Source of the DNA: Branchiostoma floridae
Lineage: Eukaryota; Chordata; Leptocardii; Amphioxiformes; Branchiostomatidae
NCBI RefSeq assembly: GCF_000003815.2
Contig: NC_049991.1
Location: 9,405,028-9,469,027, forward strand
Direction of reading: 5' to 3'
Length of the DNA: 64,000 nt
The notes below the pieces were generated by a model. It was given only the letters and a program-made list of their open reading frames with translations, was not told the DNA's origin and ran no database searches. Made by a program: the position numbers and the translations under genes. Positions 1-11,671 of the stretch are shown one piece after another (within the stretch, counting starts at the first letter, position 1; every line of letters begins with the position of its first letter).

Positions 1-465
1 GTCTGGCACAAGGAAGTGTTTCTGTACAGGGGCAAGAAGAAAATAGATGTTACAGTTAACGTTTCATACAGACGCAAACCAGTACAAAGAAATTATGACC
101 AAAAATCCATATTTCTTGGTTACACCCCCTGCAGTTCCAGAGTAAGCTGCTAGGGTGCTCAAACTTACACCAACCCTTACTTATATGGCAGGCTATGTGT
201 CACAAAAAATCAAGATCATAGCATGTCCATAGCCAAAGATACTTAATAGGAAGTCCTGCTGCAGTATCAAGGTCAGCCACCAGGAGACCAAAAATCAAAC
301 TTGACCATCAGGTCAACAACACCTACCCACATATATGTAAATAGATGGAGATATAGCGCCAGAAACGTACACACCCACACAAACACACATGCCCAGAAAA
401 AACACATATATATGTCCTCCAGTTTCCTTGTGATTGTATCAAAGGGCACAACAAAAGAAACTTAC

Positions 466-3378
466 TTTCCACCTCATGAATACAAAGTCTGTATTCCTCA
501 GCTCATCGTAGTCAAAGTTGTCTGAGTTGAAGTTTTTGGCATACTGGTAGAAGGACAGGAACTTGCCCTGAAAACAAATGAATGAAAATCATAAATCTCA
601 AGCGCCCTAACCAAAGTTAAACATGTCCAATAATCATCTGGTGTATTTTGCCAGCCAGTAGGTACCCCAAATATGAGTAATGAGGCTGTTTAACGTGCTA
701 CATGATCATAACTTATTCACATTACAATGCAACTACTACTACATGTATGCCATTGAAAATTGAAGCAACGATGTTTATTACACAGTACTGTACATGTATC
801 AATATATCAGTTTAGTTTGAAGATAATTCTGTTCTCCTTTAAAACATCTAAATCCCACAAGTTGTACATGCAACTATCAAAATTAAATTACCCAATGTTT
901 TCTGTCCACTTCTTCATCAGCATCCCACTTCCTGGTTAGGAATGGGTACTTCTTGCTGATGATCTCACCATCAAAAAAGGTGGTTAACGTTGGAAATTCC
1001 TGAAAGAACAAAAGACATACATGAATATAAATATGAGTTTACTAATTAGGTAACTGTTTAATAACAATTCACAAATATAAACTATGAAGTCTGCCGATCA
1101 CGGTTTGAGGATCTAGACTAGAAAATCTGCTGTTGCCATTGGTTGCCATATAGATTTTATCCTGACTTGGCAGAATGTGATTTCCAAATCATTACGCCTT
1201 TAAGGTATACTGGGCCATCTATATTTATACTTACCATCTAGAGATAGCTGGCAGATACCGTATCACCCAAAAACACCAGTTTGAGACCACATAAAGTTAT
1301 TACATACATTGGTACATCCACCAAAAACACTGGTTGAGAGATTTTAGCTTTAAAAGTTGCTAACCATATGCACAAGAAAGTGCTTCTTAGCTGTCTCTCC
1401 TAGGTCCTTAACATGTAGTACACCAGGGCCTTTGTCCATGATGGACTGTATATCCCCACAGTAAGCTGAAACACAGCGATGGAGTGGTACATTCCAAATC
1501 TGCCCAAAGGCAACAACTGGCTATCATGTGCATTTAATTCCACATGACAGGGCTCATACTAATGTTCTTTTTCTAGGTCAACTGCTTACAGACAACTTAG
1601 TAACAGAATTGTAAATTGTATGGAAAGCAGTTGTTTCTGGCCACCTGGGCATGATTATACACAGGTCAGCAAACAGGTGACTGGTCAGTAAGTTTTTTTC
1701 TTTCATCCTACAAACTTCAAAAGGATTGCCAGGGACACTTGTCTATGCCAGCCAGGAGAAAAATCTATTAACATTCTACAAGTTAGCAGTACATAATTTG
1801 GCTCTTGTTTCAACTATCCATGGAGAGACAAAGAACGTCAACTGCTTAAGGTACCCAACACGGAATGTGAATATTGAAGAAACGTCAACTTTAAGCTTTT
1901 CTTTGTTAGAGGAGGGCACTTTATACAGATATTCACAGGGGCTTTGGGCTCTAGGATTATATAAATAATAACATGATGCTAGGCTTAAAATATCTTCCCA
2001 AGGTCTTAGTGTTTTGATGGTGTGCGCAAACAAACACTAGTTTAGAATTCTGGCATTATGCCAAGCTTTGCAATGCATAACTTCACAGAGCAAGATTTAA
2101 TCACGATATACACTGTACTAGGAAAGAAGAGTGTTTGTTTGGGCACACCATCAAAACACTAAGACCTTGGGAATATATTCTGAAACCCAGCATCATGCCC
2201 ATATATGTAATTAATGTCCATTTTGTGACTGATGTTTGATTAGACTAATGGTCTCCTCTTTAGAACACATCATAACCTTGCAAATTGCTGTATAAATACA
2301 TTTTACTTTTGTAAGTCGTGGAGATTTTTCTAGTCATGGTTAGCCATATTATGCAAAAAATGTAGAACTCTTAATTTTCTTTTGGCCCGAACAAAACTTA
2401 TGAATTGGTTTTTGTTGTTGAGACAGCAATGTTTGAATATCTATTACATTTGAACACTTTGCTGGCCTTAATAGTAATAGTGACAGGCAGGTATTAAGCC
2501 TATGTTTCTACTCCCTTGTTGTTTAATCAGTGTAAAAACAATTGTTGGATATTTGGCTGTTCAAAATTATGTTAGACTTAAGGTCATGTGTGAAATAAAG
2601 TGGCTGCCATCTCATGGCACATATGCCTCACCCTTACCTCTGTCAGTCCCTTGATTTTCAGGTACCCGCACAAGTAGCAGCTCTCTTCATCAACTTGCTG
2701 TGGGAACAAAAGTAACATATACTATGAGTATGAGATTCTCCTTATAAAAAGTTAAGAATACTTTTAACCTCCTTGTCTGGGACATAACAGTGCTACCTGG
2801 CTTGTCATTCCAAAGTTTCAAAACTCTACTACGTCTCTAAGCCATATGATGTAGATTTACAAAATAAATCAATTAAAAGAATCATAATTCATGGTGACAA
2901 TTCAAACGTAACGGTTCATAGTCATACTACAATAGTGCATGGTTTTCACAAGGAGGTTAAAAAAGACCTTTTTTAACCTCCTTGGTTTTCATAATTTTCA
3001 AAAGACCCGCTCTTGCCGGAAATCTAATACCGTTGCATACGCAATCTATGAATTATATACAAAATGAACGACGCTTCCTGCTCTTGCCTTTTGGGTTGTT
3101 TACTTCTATGAAACATGTCCACTGTGTTAATGTGAGCTTGCCTTGGAAGAAGAGACACACACAGTGACACACATGGTATGGTTCCACCGCCCCCCTCCCC
3201 ACCGGCGGCGACCATATCTCACCTGTAAGACGACCTCCACATCGTAACTGTTTCCCTTACTCTTCTGGTGTCCGGTGAACCTGGACCCCGAGTAGAGCAG
3301 CGAGCGGGGCGGTCCGGGCTGTTTGGAGTTGACGGGAGGGGGAGGGACGAGCTCCCACTTTTCTGCGCGGACAGGCAT
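466..3378 (-). CDS. GID4: GID4, substrate receptor of the CTLH/GID E3 ubiquitin ligase (3' end outside window)
   Basis: Four exons read on the minus strand: 3378-3223 (52 codons, starts [10 protein letters not shown]), 2697-2638 (20 codons), 999-892 (36 codons), 567-466 (34 codons). All introns are phase 0 with GT-AG ends, and the exon boundaries match human GID4 as known to me. Hallmarks seen are [20 protein letters not shown] in exon 1, [14 protein letters not shown] in exon 2, [20 protein letters not shown] in exon 3 and FVFMRWK ending exon 4. The last exon lies left of position 1, so about 142 codons are visible. Family knowledge: GID4 forms a beta-barrel that captures Pro/N-degron substrates for ubiquitination. 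The start was chosen because it matches the internal MPVR methionine of the human protein; the longer human N-terminal leader is not seen here. Divergent with ATPAF2 across 342 bp. Confidence 0.95.
1365..1465 (-). other. Exon-like open segment inside GID4 intron 2
   Basis: On the minus strand a good acceptor (tgtgtttcag) is followed by 101 nt that are open in one frame for 33 codons ([20 protein letters not shown] is its core), then a GT donor (gttagc). The entry phase is 2, while the flanking GID4 introns are phase 0. Inclusion in GID4 mRNA would therefore shift the frame and bring in a stop. It may be a transposon relic, a poison exon or chance. I do not recognise the peptide. Confidence 0.25.
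1972..2197. repeat. Inverted repeat with about 67-bp arms (MITE-like), GID4 intron 1
   Basis: Arm 1972-2038 and arm 2130-2197 are reverse complements with only a few mismatches. Shared blocks include CCAAGGTCTTAGTGTTTTGA and its complement, and GATGGTGTG. The spacer is about 91 bp. No transposase is present, and no clear target duplication was seen at the ends. Confidence 0.75.
2949..2984. repeat. Perfect 36-bp palindrome (17-bp arms, 2-nt centre)
   Basis: Arm 2949-2965 (CAAGGAGGTTAAAAAAG) and arm 2968-2984 are exact reverse complements around the dinucleotide AC. The same 8-mer GGTTTTCA lies just outside on the left (2941-2948) and on the right edge (2984-2991), resembling a target-site duplication. 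It lies in GID4 intron 1. Confidence 0.85.
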
Positions 3379-3720
3379 CTCTCACCGTCTACTCAGGTAA
3401 GTTGACAGGATTAGTCTGAACGTTCCAGACCCTCCTGTCACCACGTGATGGAAAATCTCCGCAAAGACGCACTCTGATTGGTCAATATCAGTACAGTCTC
3501 ATTACGAAAGAGGATGTAAAAAAATAAATTTTACTGACACAGCAAAAATCACAGCAACTAGTGCCCAATCAACTACAAATTAAAAACTGAAAATACAAAA
3601 TAAATCTTAAAATTCTACTTACTAAGCAATACTGTCCAAAAATCATGACTTTCTAATATTTTGGATCAACACCCCTATTCACTGAATAGATTCATCCGAT
3701 GACCCTGTTGACCTGACAAA
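3379..3720. promoter_or_regulatory. Candidate bidirectional promoter between GID4 and ATPAF2
   Basis: 342 bp separate the two start codons. No TATA box was seen. There is an E-box CACGTG at 3442-3447 and an inverted CCAAT box (ATTGG, 3477-3481). The GID4 side is GC-rich. Both genes are housekeeping-type, which fits a shared TATA-less promoter. Transcription start sites cannot be placed from sequence alone. Confidence 0.6.
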
Positions 3721-6700
3721 ATGGCTACAGGAGTGTTTTCAGTACATGCTGGGAGGTTTTTAGGGCGGATTTTTGCCCCTATGCAGACGATAGAGCGACA
3801 GATGGCAGCAGGTGAAAGTCTAAGCACAGTTTAGAGTACATGCGCTTTGTTTGTTGTTGGATTTCTTGGACGTGTAGCCCCAAAATTAGCTGTGAACTTC
3901 ATACACGTGTAACCTCACGCTTGAGCAAGGGATAAGAACTCACTGTATGTTTTGTAACCTTCAGATTTTGTGAAGCCAAAGCGACGAGATTTATGCAGGT
4001 GTAACCTCAGCTCTGAGTCTCATACAGGTGTAACCTCAGTTTTGAGCCTCATGCAGATGTAACCTTTATCTGTGCATGTGTAAGTCTTGAATGGCTTTTC
4101 TAAATTAGTAACATGCACACTCTTTTGCCACCTACACAGCAAGAAAAAGATTCTACAAGAATGTTTCCATCAGTCAATCCAATGGTAAGTAAAGAACTTC
4201 TTCGAAAGTTTCAGTTCTGCTGATGTCTAAGTTGTAAGACTTAAAAACGCATAGTCACATACCCTAGTTTGTCCTTTATTACGCATTTCACTTTATTTAT
4301 TTAACCAGGAATAATACAGCTCAGGTCAACCTAGACTTGTTTTTCAGGTAATCCTGGGCATATGTGCATACATAGAAACAACACAACACAACAATAAATA
4401 ACAACATAGCTGTAAAGTAGCGTTACTAAGCCACTGGGTATAACTGGCGCCTACATGTTTTCAGTCTTTCATACTCATCTCGACATCCCTTTCCAGGCAT
4501 GTATGAGATCAACCTGGACAGGAGAAAGTTGAAAACACCAATGAGCAGGCTGTTCTCAGTACCCAATGAGCCAATCGCCATCGCTGTTGCAACAGAATGG
4601 GAGGCACAACATAAAGAAATCAAAATGTCACACATGCACATGGTACGTGAAACAGCCAAATGTTACATTTTACTACAGTTAAACCTGTATTAGCAACCGC
4701 CGGTCCCTTGGATTTTTCTGATTTACCTAAGCATGATGAAATACAGGTCAATAGCGGCCACCTGTACAACACGGCCATGGTCACAAGATTTCCGGTCCCG
4801 TAGGTACAGAAACACTGCGTATTGGGACCATAAAGCGACCGTATGTCATCCAGCACCGGGTTTAAAATCGTAGTTTGCGAGGATTTGGAGTTCCCGACAG
4901 GGTAATTTGGTTGGTAGCGGAGGGCAATATCAATCATTTTTTGTAGATTTGACTATGGGTCAGTTCAATTTTGAGGCGATCAAGACAATGGTACAAAACA
5001 TTGTTGAGAAAGATTAGTGGGTACTAAAATCCAAATCATGTGTAACATATTGCTCGTGGTTAATTGATCAGCATTTTCTCTATAGCGGTCACTTTTCTCC
5101 AGTCCTTGAGTGGCCACTATAGACAGGTTTGACTGTATTTTCAGCTAGATTTGTCTGCCATGGTAGGATTCATCCTGAAACAAGATGTGATTTTTTGAAT
5201 ATTTTTCATCACACTCAGACACAGCTGTGTAATACGGCCATCGACAACCCAAGCAAGAAGACACCACAGCAGATAGTTGATGACATCTTGTCGTTTCTTG
5301 AGACAGACACAATCTGGTAAGTGGGGACACAGTTTTTCAATGACAGAAAAATATGTCAAGTCTTCAATCACCATGTTATCATCTTAAATTTAAAAAAATG
5401 ATGGGACTTCTTTATGTTTATTGTATTAGCAATCTTATTTTCAATTGTCTTTTCCCATTAGTTACCTTTTATGTTTTGCTGTTTCTTTCCTACCATTAGT
5501 TACAGAGAAGAGAGTCCAGTAGAGTTAGCAGAGCTAGAGGAGAGAGAGTGGGAGCCCCTTCTGGACTGGGTTAGACAAAGGTAGGTATGAGCAGAGGGTG
5601 AAATGTGGTATAACTGAAGAGCAACAAGATCTTGTTTAAAGGGATACTGTACACAAAGACTTTCAACAATGGGTTTTGAACTTAACTTATATTTAGGACA
5701 CCAAGGATTTCCCCTACTCTTATCGACTCAATGCTTTTGCTGAAATATGGCCACTTGAAAGGTTAGATAGGAATACATCTGTTAGAAATCAATAGCTTGT
5801 ACATGTATACACTTGAGTCATTTATTAATGTACGTATGTGTGTATGTAGAAGCTTTCCTATGTTCAGGTTTTGGCTGCTGTTGTATAACAACAAATTTGT
5901 TTCTTCACCAGATATGACATCCAGCTACAGTCCAGTACCAGTATCCACGGTCCAACCATTCCTAAAGCCACCAAGTCAACATTAAAGAAGCATCTTCTCC
6001 ATTTCAACCACTGGTCTCTTGTAGGTGAGAATGGTTCTTGGTATCAGTAAGCATAAGTGTAATTTGCAGTGAGATGTTACAGAAAAACCCATGAAATACA
6101 CAAGACATATTTAAAGATTGACAGTAATACAAGTTTTAACATTATCTTTAAATTTATACATTGTAGCCTCACTGTTTTCAGATGTGTGGGGTCTCATGTT
6201 CACTATCATAATTACACCAACTTTGTGATTTACGTGTATTATAATACTATACAAATGTGTTTTTTGCAGGTGTGACAAGCTTGGTAGAGACTCTGAAGTC
6301 AGTAGTTCTAAGTCTAGCTCTGATGGACAAACATCTCACAGTGGAGAAAGCAGTTGCACTGGCCAGGCTAGAGACAGAGTTTCAGGTAATACTCATCATA
6401 CATCTAGAGATAGACTCTGTGGCTCATCAAATTCTTACATACATGTAGATTGAATAGATATCTATAGATGATGATATCTAATTATCGTCATATTGCATGG
6501 TACATTCTTATAATACTGTAATATTTTGACAGCATCTATAATGTTGCCTTTTTTCAGGCCAAATGTTTTGCATTTATGTACATACAGTAGAAGTACATAC
6601 AGTAGAAGTACATACAGTAGTTAGCAGTCAGTTAGTTGCACACCAGATTACTGCACACCAGTTGCGGTAATTGCATTGGATCCCAAACCATTGTGGTCCA

Positions 6701-7197
6701 GCTGGGTAACTTCACATTGTGACACCACCCACATAATTGCACGAAATACACTGGCAAATAGGGTGTGCAATTAAAATGGCTTGTACTTGTATCAACTACA
6801 ATAAACTGTAGATTCTAATATTTTCATGGGGATTTTATCTCCAGATTTTTCTGCATCATTCATAGTTGGAGCAACCCTATTCAGATAGTTAAACATGAAA
6901 GGTGCAAAATTTCTGTCACCAAAAAATTTCCAAAAAAAAATGACCACCACAAATATTTAGAGTAATCTATTTTTTTATTGTTTATTGATTGGTACAACAA
7001 AAATATTACATGACAAAAAAAACAATAAGAAAATTTGAACCTTGTCCCTCCAGATCATGAGATGGGGGAATGTGGAGTGGGCCCATGACATGGAGCTGAC
7101 TGACCTGAGAGCCCGGGCAGCGGCCTCGGCACTCTTCATCCACTACAACTCTGAACGGGTCACCACTATGGAAAAGGCTCCCTCTTGGAGTGCATAA
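3721..7197 (+). CDS. ATPAF2: ATPAF2, mitochondrial F1-ATPase assembly factor (ATP12 family)
   Basis: Eight exons: 3721-3811, 4140-4184, 4497-4642, 5219-5316, 5500-5580, 5912-6024, 6270-6385, 7054-7197 (stop at 7195-7197). They total 834 nt, giving 277 aa against 289 in human. Phases agree across every junction. Recognisable family blocks are RKRFYKNVSI (exon 2), EINLDRRKLKTPMSRLFSVP and IAIAVATEWEAQ (exon 3), TQLCNTAIDNP and FLETDTIC (exons 4-5), SSTSIHGPTIPKAT (exon 6) and WGNVEWAHDMELTDLRAR (exon 8). ATP12 proteins chaperone the F1 alpha subunit in the mitochondrial matrix. The start MATGVFSVHAGRFLGRIF is Arg-containing and lacks early acidic residues, which fits a mitochondrial presequence. 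The last few residues (MEKAPSWSA) differ from the human tail. Confidence 0.95.
3898..4090. repeat. Degenerate tandem repeat, about 29-bp unit, ATPAF2 intron 1
   Basis: At least four diverged units built on CATACAGGTGTAACCTCAG start near 3900, 3991, 4020 and 4049. The last three are directly adjacent. Confidence 0.6.
4676..5135. mobile_element. Non-autonomous pogo/Tigger-like MITE, copy 1 (ATPAF2 intron 3)
   Basis: 460 bp flanked by TA (4674-4675 and 5136-5137). The ends are inverted repeats: CAGTTAAACCTGT at the left and ACAGGTTTGACTG at the right. The interior shares long blocks with 13872-14426, for example AAAATCGTAGTTTGCGAGGA and GAGAAAGATTAGTGGGTACT. No coding capacity. Assignment to pogo/Tigger rests on TIR style and the TA duplication and is inference. 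Confidence 0.75.
6578..6620. repeat. 15-bp tandem repeat, nearly 3 copies
   Basis: GTACATACAGTAGAA is repeated at 6578, 6593 and 6608 in ATPAF2 intron 7. Confidence 0.85.
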
Positions 7198-7216
7198 CTC
7201 AGAGGAGACAGACATA

Positions 7217-7409
7217 CTCTCCAAGCAAATTTTCGGCTTAGGCTGTTTTTAGACGATTTTTTAGGCATTTTTATTGGGCTTACTGCTTTGTAACATTTTC
7301 TTTGTGTCTTCCGGTATAAAGAAAACGGGACAAAATAGAAAGCTTGATTAGATATCACAATGCATAAAAATGTCTAAAAACAGCCAGAGCCAAACTTCTG
7401 CTTGGAGAG
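7217..7409. mobile_element. Mariner-type MITE in the ATPAF2 3' UTR
   Basis: 193 bp flanked by TA on both sides (7215-7216 and 7410-7411). The terminal inverted repeats are about 38 bp. The left end begins CTCTCCAAGCA and runs to CTGTTTTTAGA; the right end is its reverse complement with several mismatches. It begins 19 bp after the ATPAF2 stop and lies before the AATAAA, so the mature 3' UTR probably contains it. Confidence 0.75.
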
Positions 7410-7484
7410 TAAGACAAACCCATACTGCTACTCGTTAGACTGTTTTCTCTTCAACTATTTTAGAGTTACTTTGAGACTGAGTGA

Positions 7485-7490
7485 AATAAA
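7485..7490 (+). terminator. Candidate ATPAF2 polyadenylation signal AATAAA
   Basis: First canonical AATAAA after the stop (288 nt downstream), followed by a GT-rich stretch (GTGTTAGTGTT). Confidence 0.5.
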
Positions 7491-7869
7491 GTGTTAGTGT
7501 TACAATTTCATCCCATATGTTTGTCATAAACTGACCTGTTCATTTTGGATTTTGGCAAGGGAATTTCAGGACCACCTGTCACTTTTGATCATTGATTGTT
7601 GTCCACAGGGGTGCTCCATTTAATATGTTTTTTTCTGCTATGATTTAGGCATTGAAAGTTGTAAGATACTTGTCATCCAAGACAGTCTCCAACCCTGAAA
7701 CATGTATTGATGGAACATATACATGTGTACAACACACCTTATGCCTGGTATGAACATCTCATGATAGAGAGTATTTCTAAGAATTTTATTGACTTAATTG
7801 TCCAACCTTGTGTTGTGCTTTTGTATGAATAATGACTCTTGCCATCACAGCAACATAAACAAAATGGAA

Positions 7870-7922
7870 ACCTTCTGAAGGTTTCTCTATAGTGTACCAT
7901 ACCTTCTGAAGGTTTCTCTATA
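7870..7922. repeat. 31-bp tandem duplication
   Basis: CCTTCTGAAGGTTTCTCTAT occurs at 7871 and again at 7902, separated by a short spacer. The core CCTTCTGAAGG is itself palindromic. It lies at the left edge of the segmental duplication. Confidence 0.8.
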
Positions 7923-9027
7923 CCATACAGCATAAATGTTATTGTATTTCATTCAGCTTATATAACTTACCAAAGTCCAACTATCAGGTGTTCAAAAATC
8001 AATAAGAATCTATGACTAACCGTTGGCAAGTTTCAACTTGTCAAGGATGCTCTCCTCGTCCATGGGTAGAAATACAATTTTTAGAAGATATTTTTCCATC
8101 ATCCTAACGTCATTCTTAGAGTCACACTATCTGTTCCTGATAAATATAGTAACTAATTCAAAGTCTGTAATATGATACGTTTATGAACTATAGTCAAAGT
8201 CACGTATTGACTACATTTTTGTATCACGTATTGTGATGTTTGGCTTTAGTATGTGAAACTAAACATGTCAGCTGTATGCCTGCTTTGCTGGTAGTTTCGC
8301 TCAGTTGTCAAAGGAGCAGTACTGGTATGTCAATATTTGTCTCAGAGCGCCGACTTTTTTATAACTGGCTTTTAGTCTAAATTTCAGTTGTACGTTTGAA
8401 GGCAGGGTGCACAAATGGTCAAATACTGTATACCATTTCAAAACTTCCTCCCTGTTCTAATCAAGTAATCCCAAGTGCAGGTGTAGAAAGTTAATAAATC
8501 TCATCAAGAACAGGCGAGAAAGATAAGGGGAAACTGGTGAAGCCTGCCACGTGCACGCATGGGTAATATGCACAAAAAAAGGAAATCCATGCAGACAGTC
8601 CAAGTGAATGCGGAACGCAGGAAGGCGAGGTGGAAGCAAGGACATGAAGAGTTACGTTGACGGGGATAATAGATAAAAGAGTTGTTGAAGGGAAGGAAAT
8701 GTGGGTAACTTTTCAAAATCCATGCGACCCGGCAAGCCTTTCGTATTTTCGTTGCTGAGAAGATTCGCTCCGTCAGTGAAGGACGTCCACTAACACCCGA
8801 TATCAATCCCCATACAACATGTGAGATATCTTCTAGACAGGAGCGGACGGATACTTGGTTAGGATAGGGTGCTAGCCAATACCTTGGTTGTAGCCCTCCC
8901 CAGAAAAGTAAACAAAGGTAGGGTCAAAGGATACACCGAAACTTAAGGTCAACAATAATGCACTGCGCTGGTCAGGGCGTCAGCCAATGGCGTTTCGCGT
9001 ACATGTTTGCTAAGGACCGATGCAACC

Positions 9028-9131
9028 TGAGGCGAAACCAAGAAACTGAGAAACATCGTTGGTACAACACAGGCGATGTTACAACGTTGCAGTTGTCAGA
9101 AGATGGAAAGGTTCTAGTTGGCTAAATGCAG
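9028..9131 (+). other. Candidate non-coding first exon of HELZ2-like A
   Basis: A good donor (AATGCAG then GTAAGATG) follows sequence that is conserved upstream of gene B, where a donor also appears in the aligned place (CATACAG then GTATGATG, exon end 37275). The exon start is a guess. No in-frame ATG links it to the first coding exon, so it would be 5' UTR. Confidence 0.35.
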
Positions 9132-10868
9132 GTAAGATGACAAGTTTATATCTTATGTACAAATGAATATACAAAGAAGTCAGATAATTGCACAACAGTA
9201 TACTGTACACCATGATCTGCGTATCGAGCACGCAATGCTACTGTGTATTATACCACTGAAACCAGCTGACTATGTATACATTTTAACATATATGTGTCAC
9301 AGCGAAAAGGAATGAACTTCGAAGTGGTTTTGCCAGCATAGCTAAGGTAAAATTGTAATATTTCTGATAGTATGTCAGACGTCTATTTCCGGGTGAACTC
9401 GCTGCCATTATATTCCCAACTTGATGTTCTTCCCTATGTTTAAGAAATTGTGAATAGTATTCACGCAGTAAAAGGATACACTCGTATGGCCTCTTTCACA
9501 CACTTAACACTCCATTCGTTCCAGCGTTATAATTACAGCTCATGGTGGTTATATAATGACTGTGACTTGTTGCGTCATACGTTTAAAACTGCGAACTTCA
9601 AGGCAATCAATCATGCGTGTATCTTGCTTCAGGCAACGGACGTGGTTTTCACACTGCAGTGCATAATTGCGTTCTGACGTCTTCGACAACACCATGTATG
9701 TCAGTCATACCGTGTGTGACAGTGAATAAAGTGACAGTTACAAAACGAATTCGGAATATACCAGATATACAGCGAGGCTACAACGCTGTCGCCCGTTGTT
9801 TCATTAATTCCACCAAATCAAGTTGACGTATGATTCCCAACCCTAATACAAAAGGTGCCCTCCCATAGCTTGGAAATACGCCCAGGTGCCTCACATGACT
9901 GTGTTTGTTTGTTAAACTGTGTTTCTTTTGTGTAACCACGTACTTTAGAGGTGTTGACGATAGAACACTGACTTTGACACATGCATAAATGTCTGACAGC
10001 GTCGTAGATATCAATATTGGGAGTGAAGGTTGAGTAAACGCTTATGAAAACCTAACAGACGAAGCTGTGTGCAATAGCACACTGCCAGAAAGGTCTTTTT
10101 TACATGCGTCGTGCAACAGGTACCGGTGTACGACAAGAAGTTCTCATTTGGCAGTTACTGTGGTATACAGTGCACATGCAATTTCTAACTTCTCAAACCT
10201 GCCATAGTCGGTACTGTTGCATGGAGCCCCGTTAAAATCTTACAACAGCTGTCACTATAAGAAAACTTTTCAATGTCACGATTTTTCCTCGAAAAACCGT
10301 CTGGGTATAGCGGTTATGGGGTTCGGCACGGAGCTCTTTTGTTTACTGGCTTTTGTTGAGAAGAATGCCCGGACGTGAAACCAGACAAGGTAAACAGTAA
10401 TGATACAGCGAAACTAGTGTCGAATTACAGTTCAGGTTCGATAATTGCTATCGCGTAGATACAGGTCAACCCTGGGCACCGAGGAAGAACAGTTTTACGT
10501 TTTCGTAATCATGATCATGGACACATCAAGGTTGGAGTAAAGTGTACACCGCCTCACTTATGCTTACATAATTTAATAGCAGCCCTTCCACTGGTGAGGA
10601 GGACGCCCATTCGGTCACTGGCATCGAAAGTGTTACACAGGTTAGAGTATGTTGCATTTGAAGAACATTTGTAGCAGAGATCTAGAGGTGCTAGTGGAAA
10701 CGGCCGGCAAGAACTTACAATGAATGTGACGGCTCAGGTATGCATTTATCTTCATTGTAAATTTCAACAAAACGTGCTTAATCAAAGTTCCAAGTATACT
10801 AGTAAGTGTGCGAGACTACTGTGTGCGAGAATAATGTCCAAAGTCAAGGGGCCCTATTGTTTCGAGCT

Positions 10869-10893
10869 AGAGAGAGAGAGAGAGAGAGAGAGA
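10869..10893. repeat. (GA)n microsatellite
   Basis: An uninterrupted AG run of about 12 dinucleotides. Confidence 0.9.
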
Positions 10894-11540
10894 TCAGACT
10901 TTTGAGTTGCTGTGGGCCGGGCCATGGTACTTTAGTAGTTAGCACGTCATTCTTGTTAGGTTTCCTAAGGATTGTCGACCAGGTGTGTTGAAGCTATAAT
11001 AGTGGCCATGGATCCGTTTTGAAAGGGTGTGTCATGGAATGTCATTCATTGACGCAATAGAGCAATCCCCCATTACCTATAACGTTATATGTACATTGTA
11101 CAAGCCTGGGGGAACATATTTCATAGTGATGAATAAGTACTGTAATACGTCACCCGTAAGATGACGACACCCCTATCTATTGACATGATAACTACGTACT
11201 ACGTATACCATGATGACAAATCTATATGCAGATTATGGGATTAAACCAAGTGCAATGTAAATTATGCATTCTTTGTTATAAATAACCTGATATGGTGACG
11301 TAACCGGCGGCATTACGTACATGCAGTTGTGCCAGACAGGTCAAGGTTATCGTTGACTATCGTACATTTCAGGAACGTTATACCTTACCTAAGATATTCG
11401 GCCCTCCTACAATATGTAACCAACTTGGCTAACATGGATTTTTCACTGAGACTTTGTATCGTCAGCTTAGCATGGCATCTCCTTCTCCAGACCCGTAATA
11501 TTATTGTCAGGTTCCCGTGTGTGCAATAAATACTCTTGTG

Positions 11541-11671
11541 GGGCGGGTCTCGCGAGCGTGACTATATATAGAACATTTCTTTCACTGAGTCTGTCCATCG
11601 ATAATGAATATCTCCAGTCGAAATAGAAATAAAAATAACTGTGTTTGTATTACAAAAACAAATTCAGAAGG
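11541..11671 (+). promoter_or_regulatory. Candidate promoter with short leader exon, HELZ2-like A
   Basis: Ordered elements: GC box GGGCGGG (11541-11547); directly adjoining TCTCGCGAG (11548-11556), one base short of the palindromic TCTCGCGAGA promoter motif; TATATATA (11563-11570); and about 30 bp later a possible start. GAAATAGAAA (11620-11629) matches the GAAANNGAAA core of an interferon-response element, but about two such matches are expected by chance in 64 kb. A splice donor GTATGT follows TTCAGAAG at 11671. This could supply a leader exon spliced to 13143. Confidence 0.4.

Noticed and set aside
11620-11629. Interferon-response element as a firm annotation
   Set aside because: One GAAANNGAAA match is at chance expectation for this window; kept only as part of the promoter-like module.
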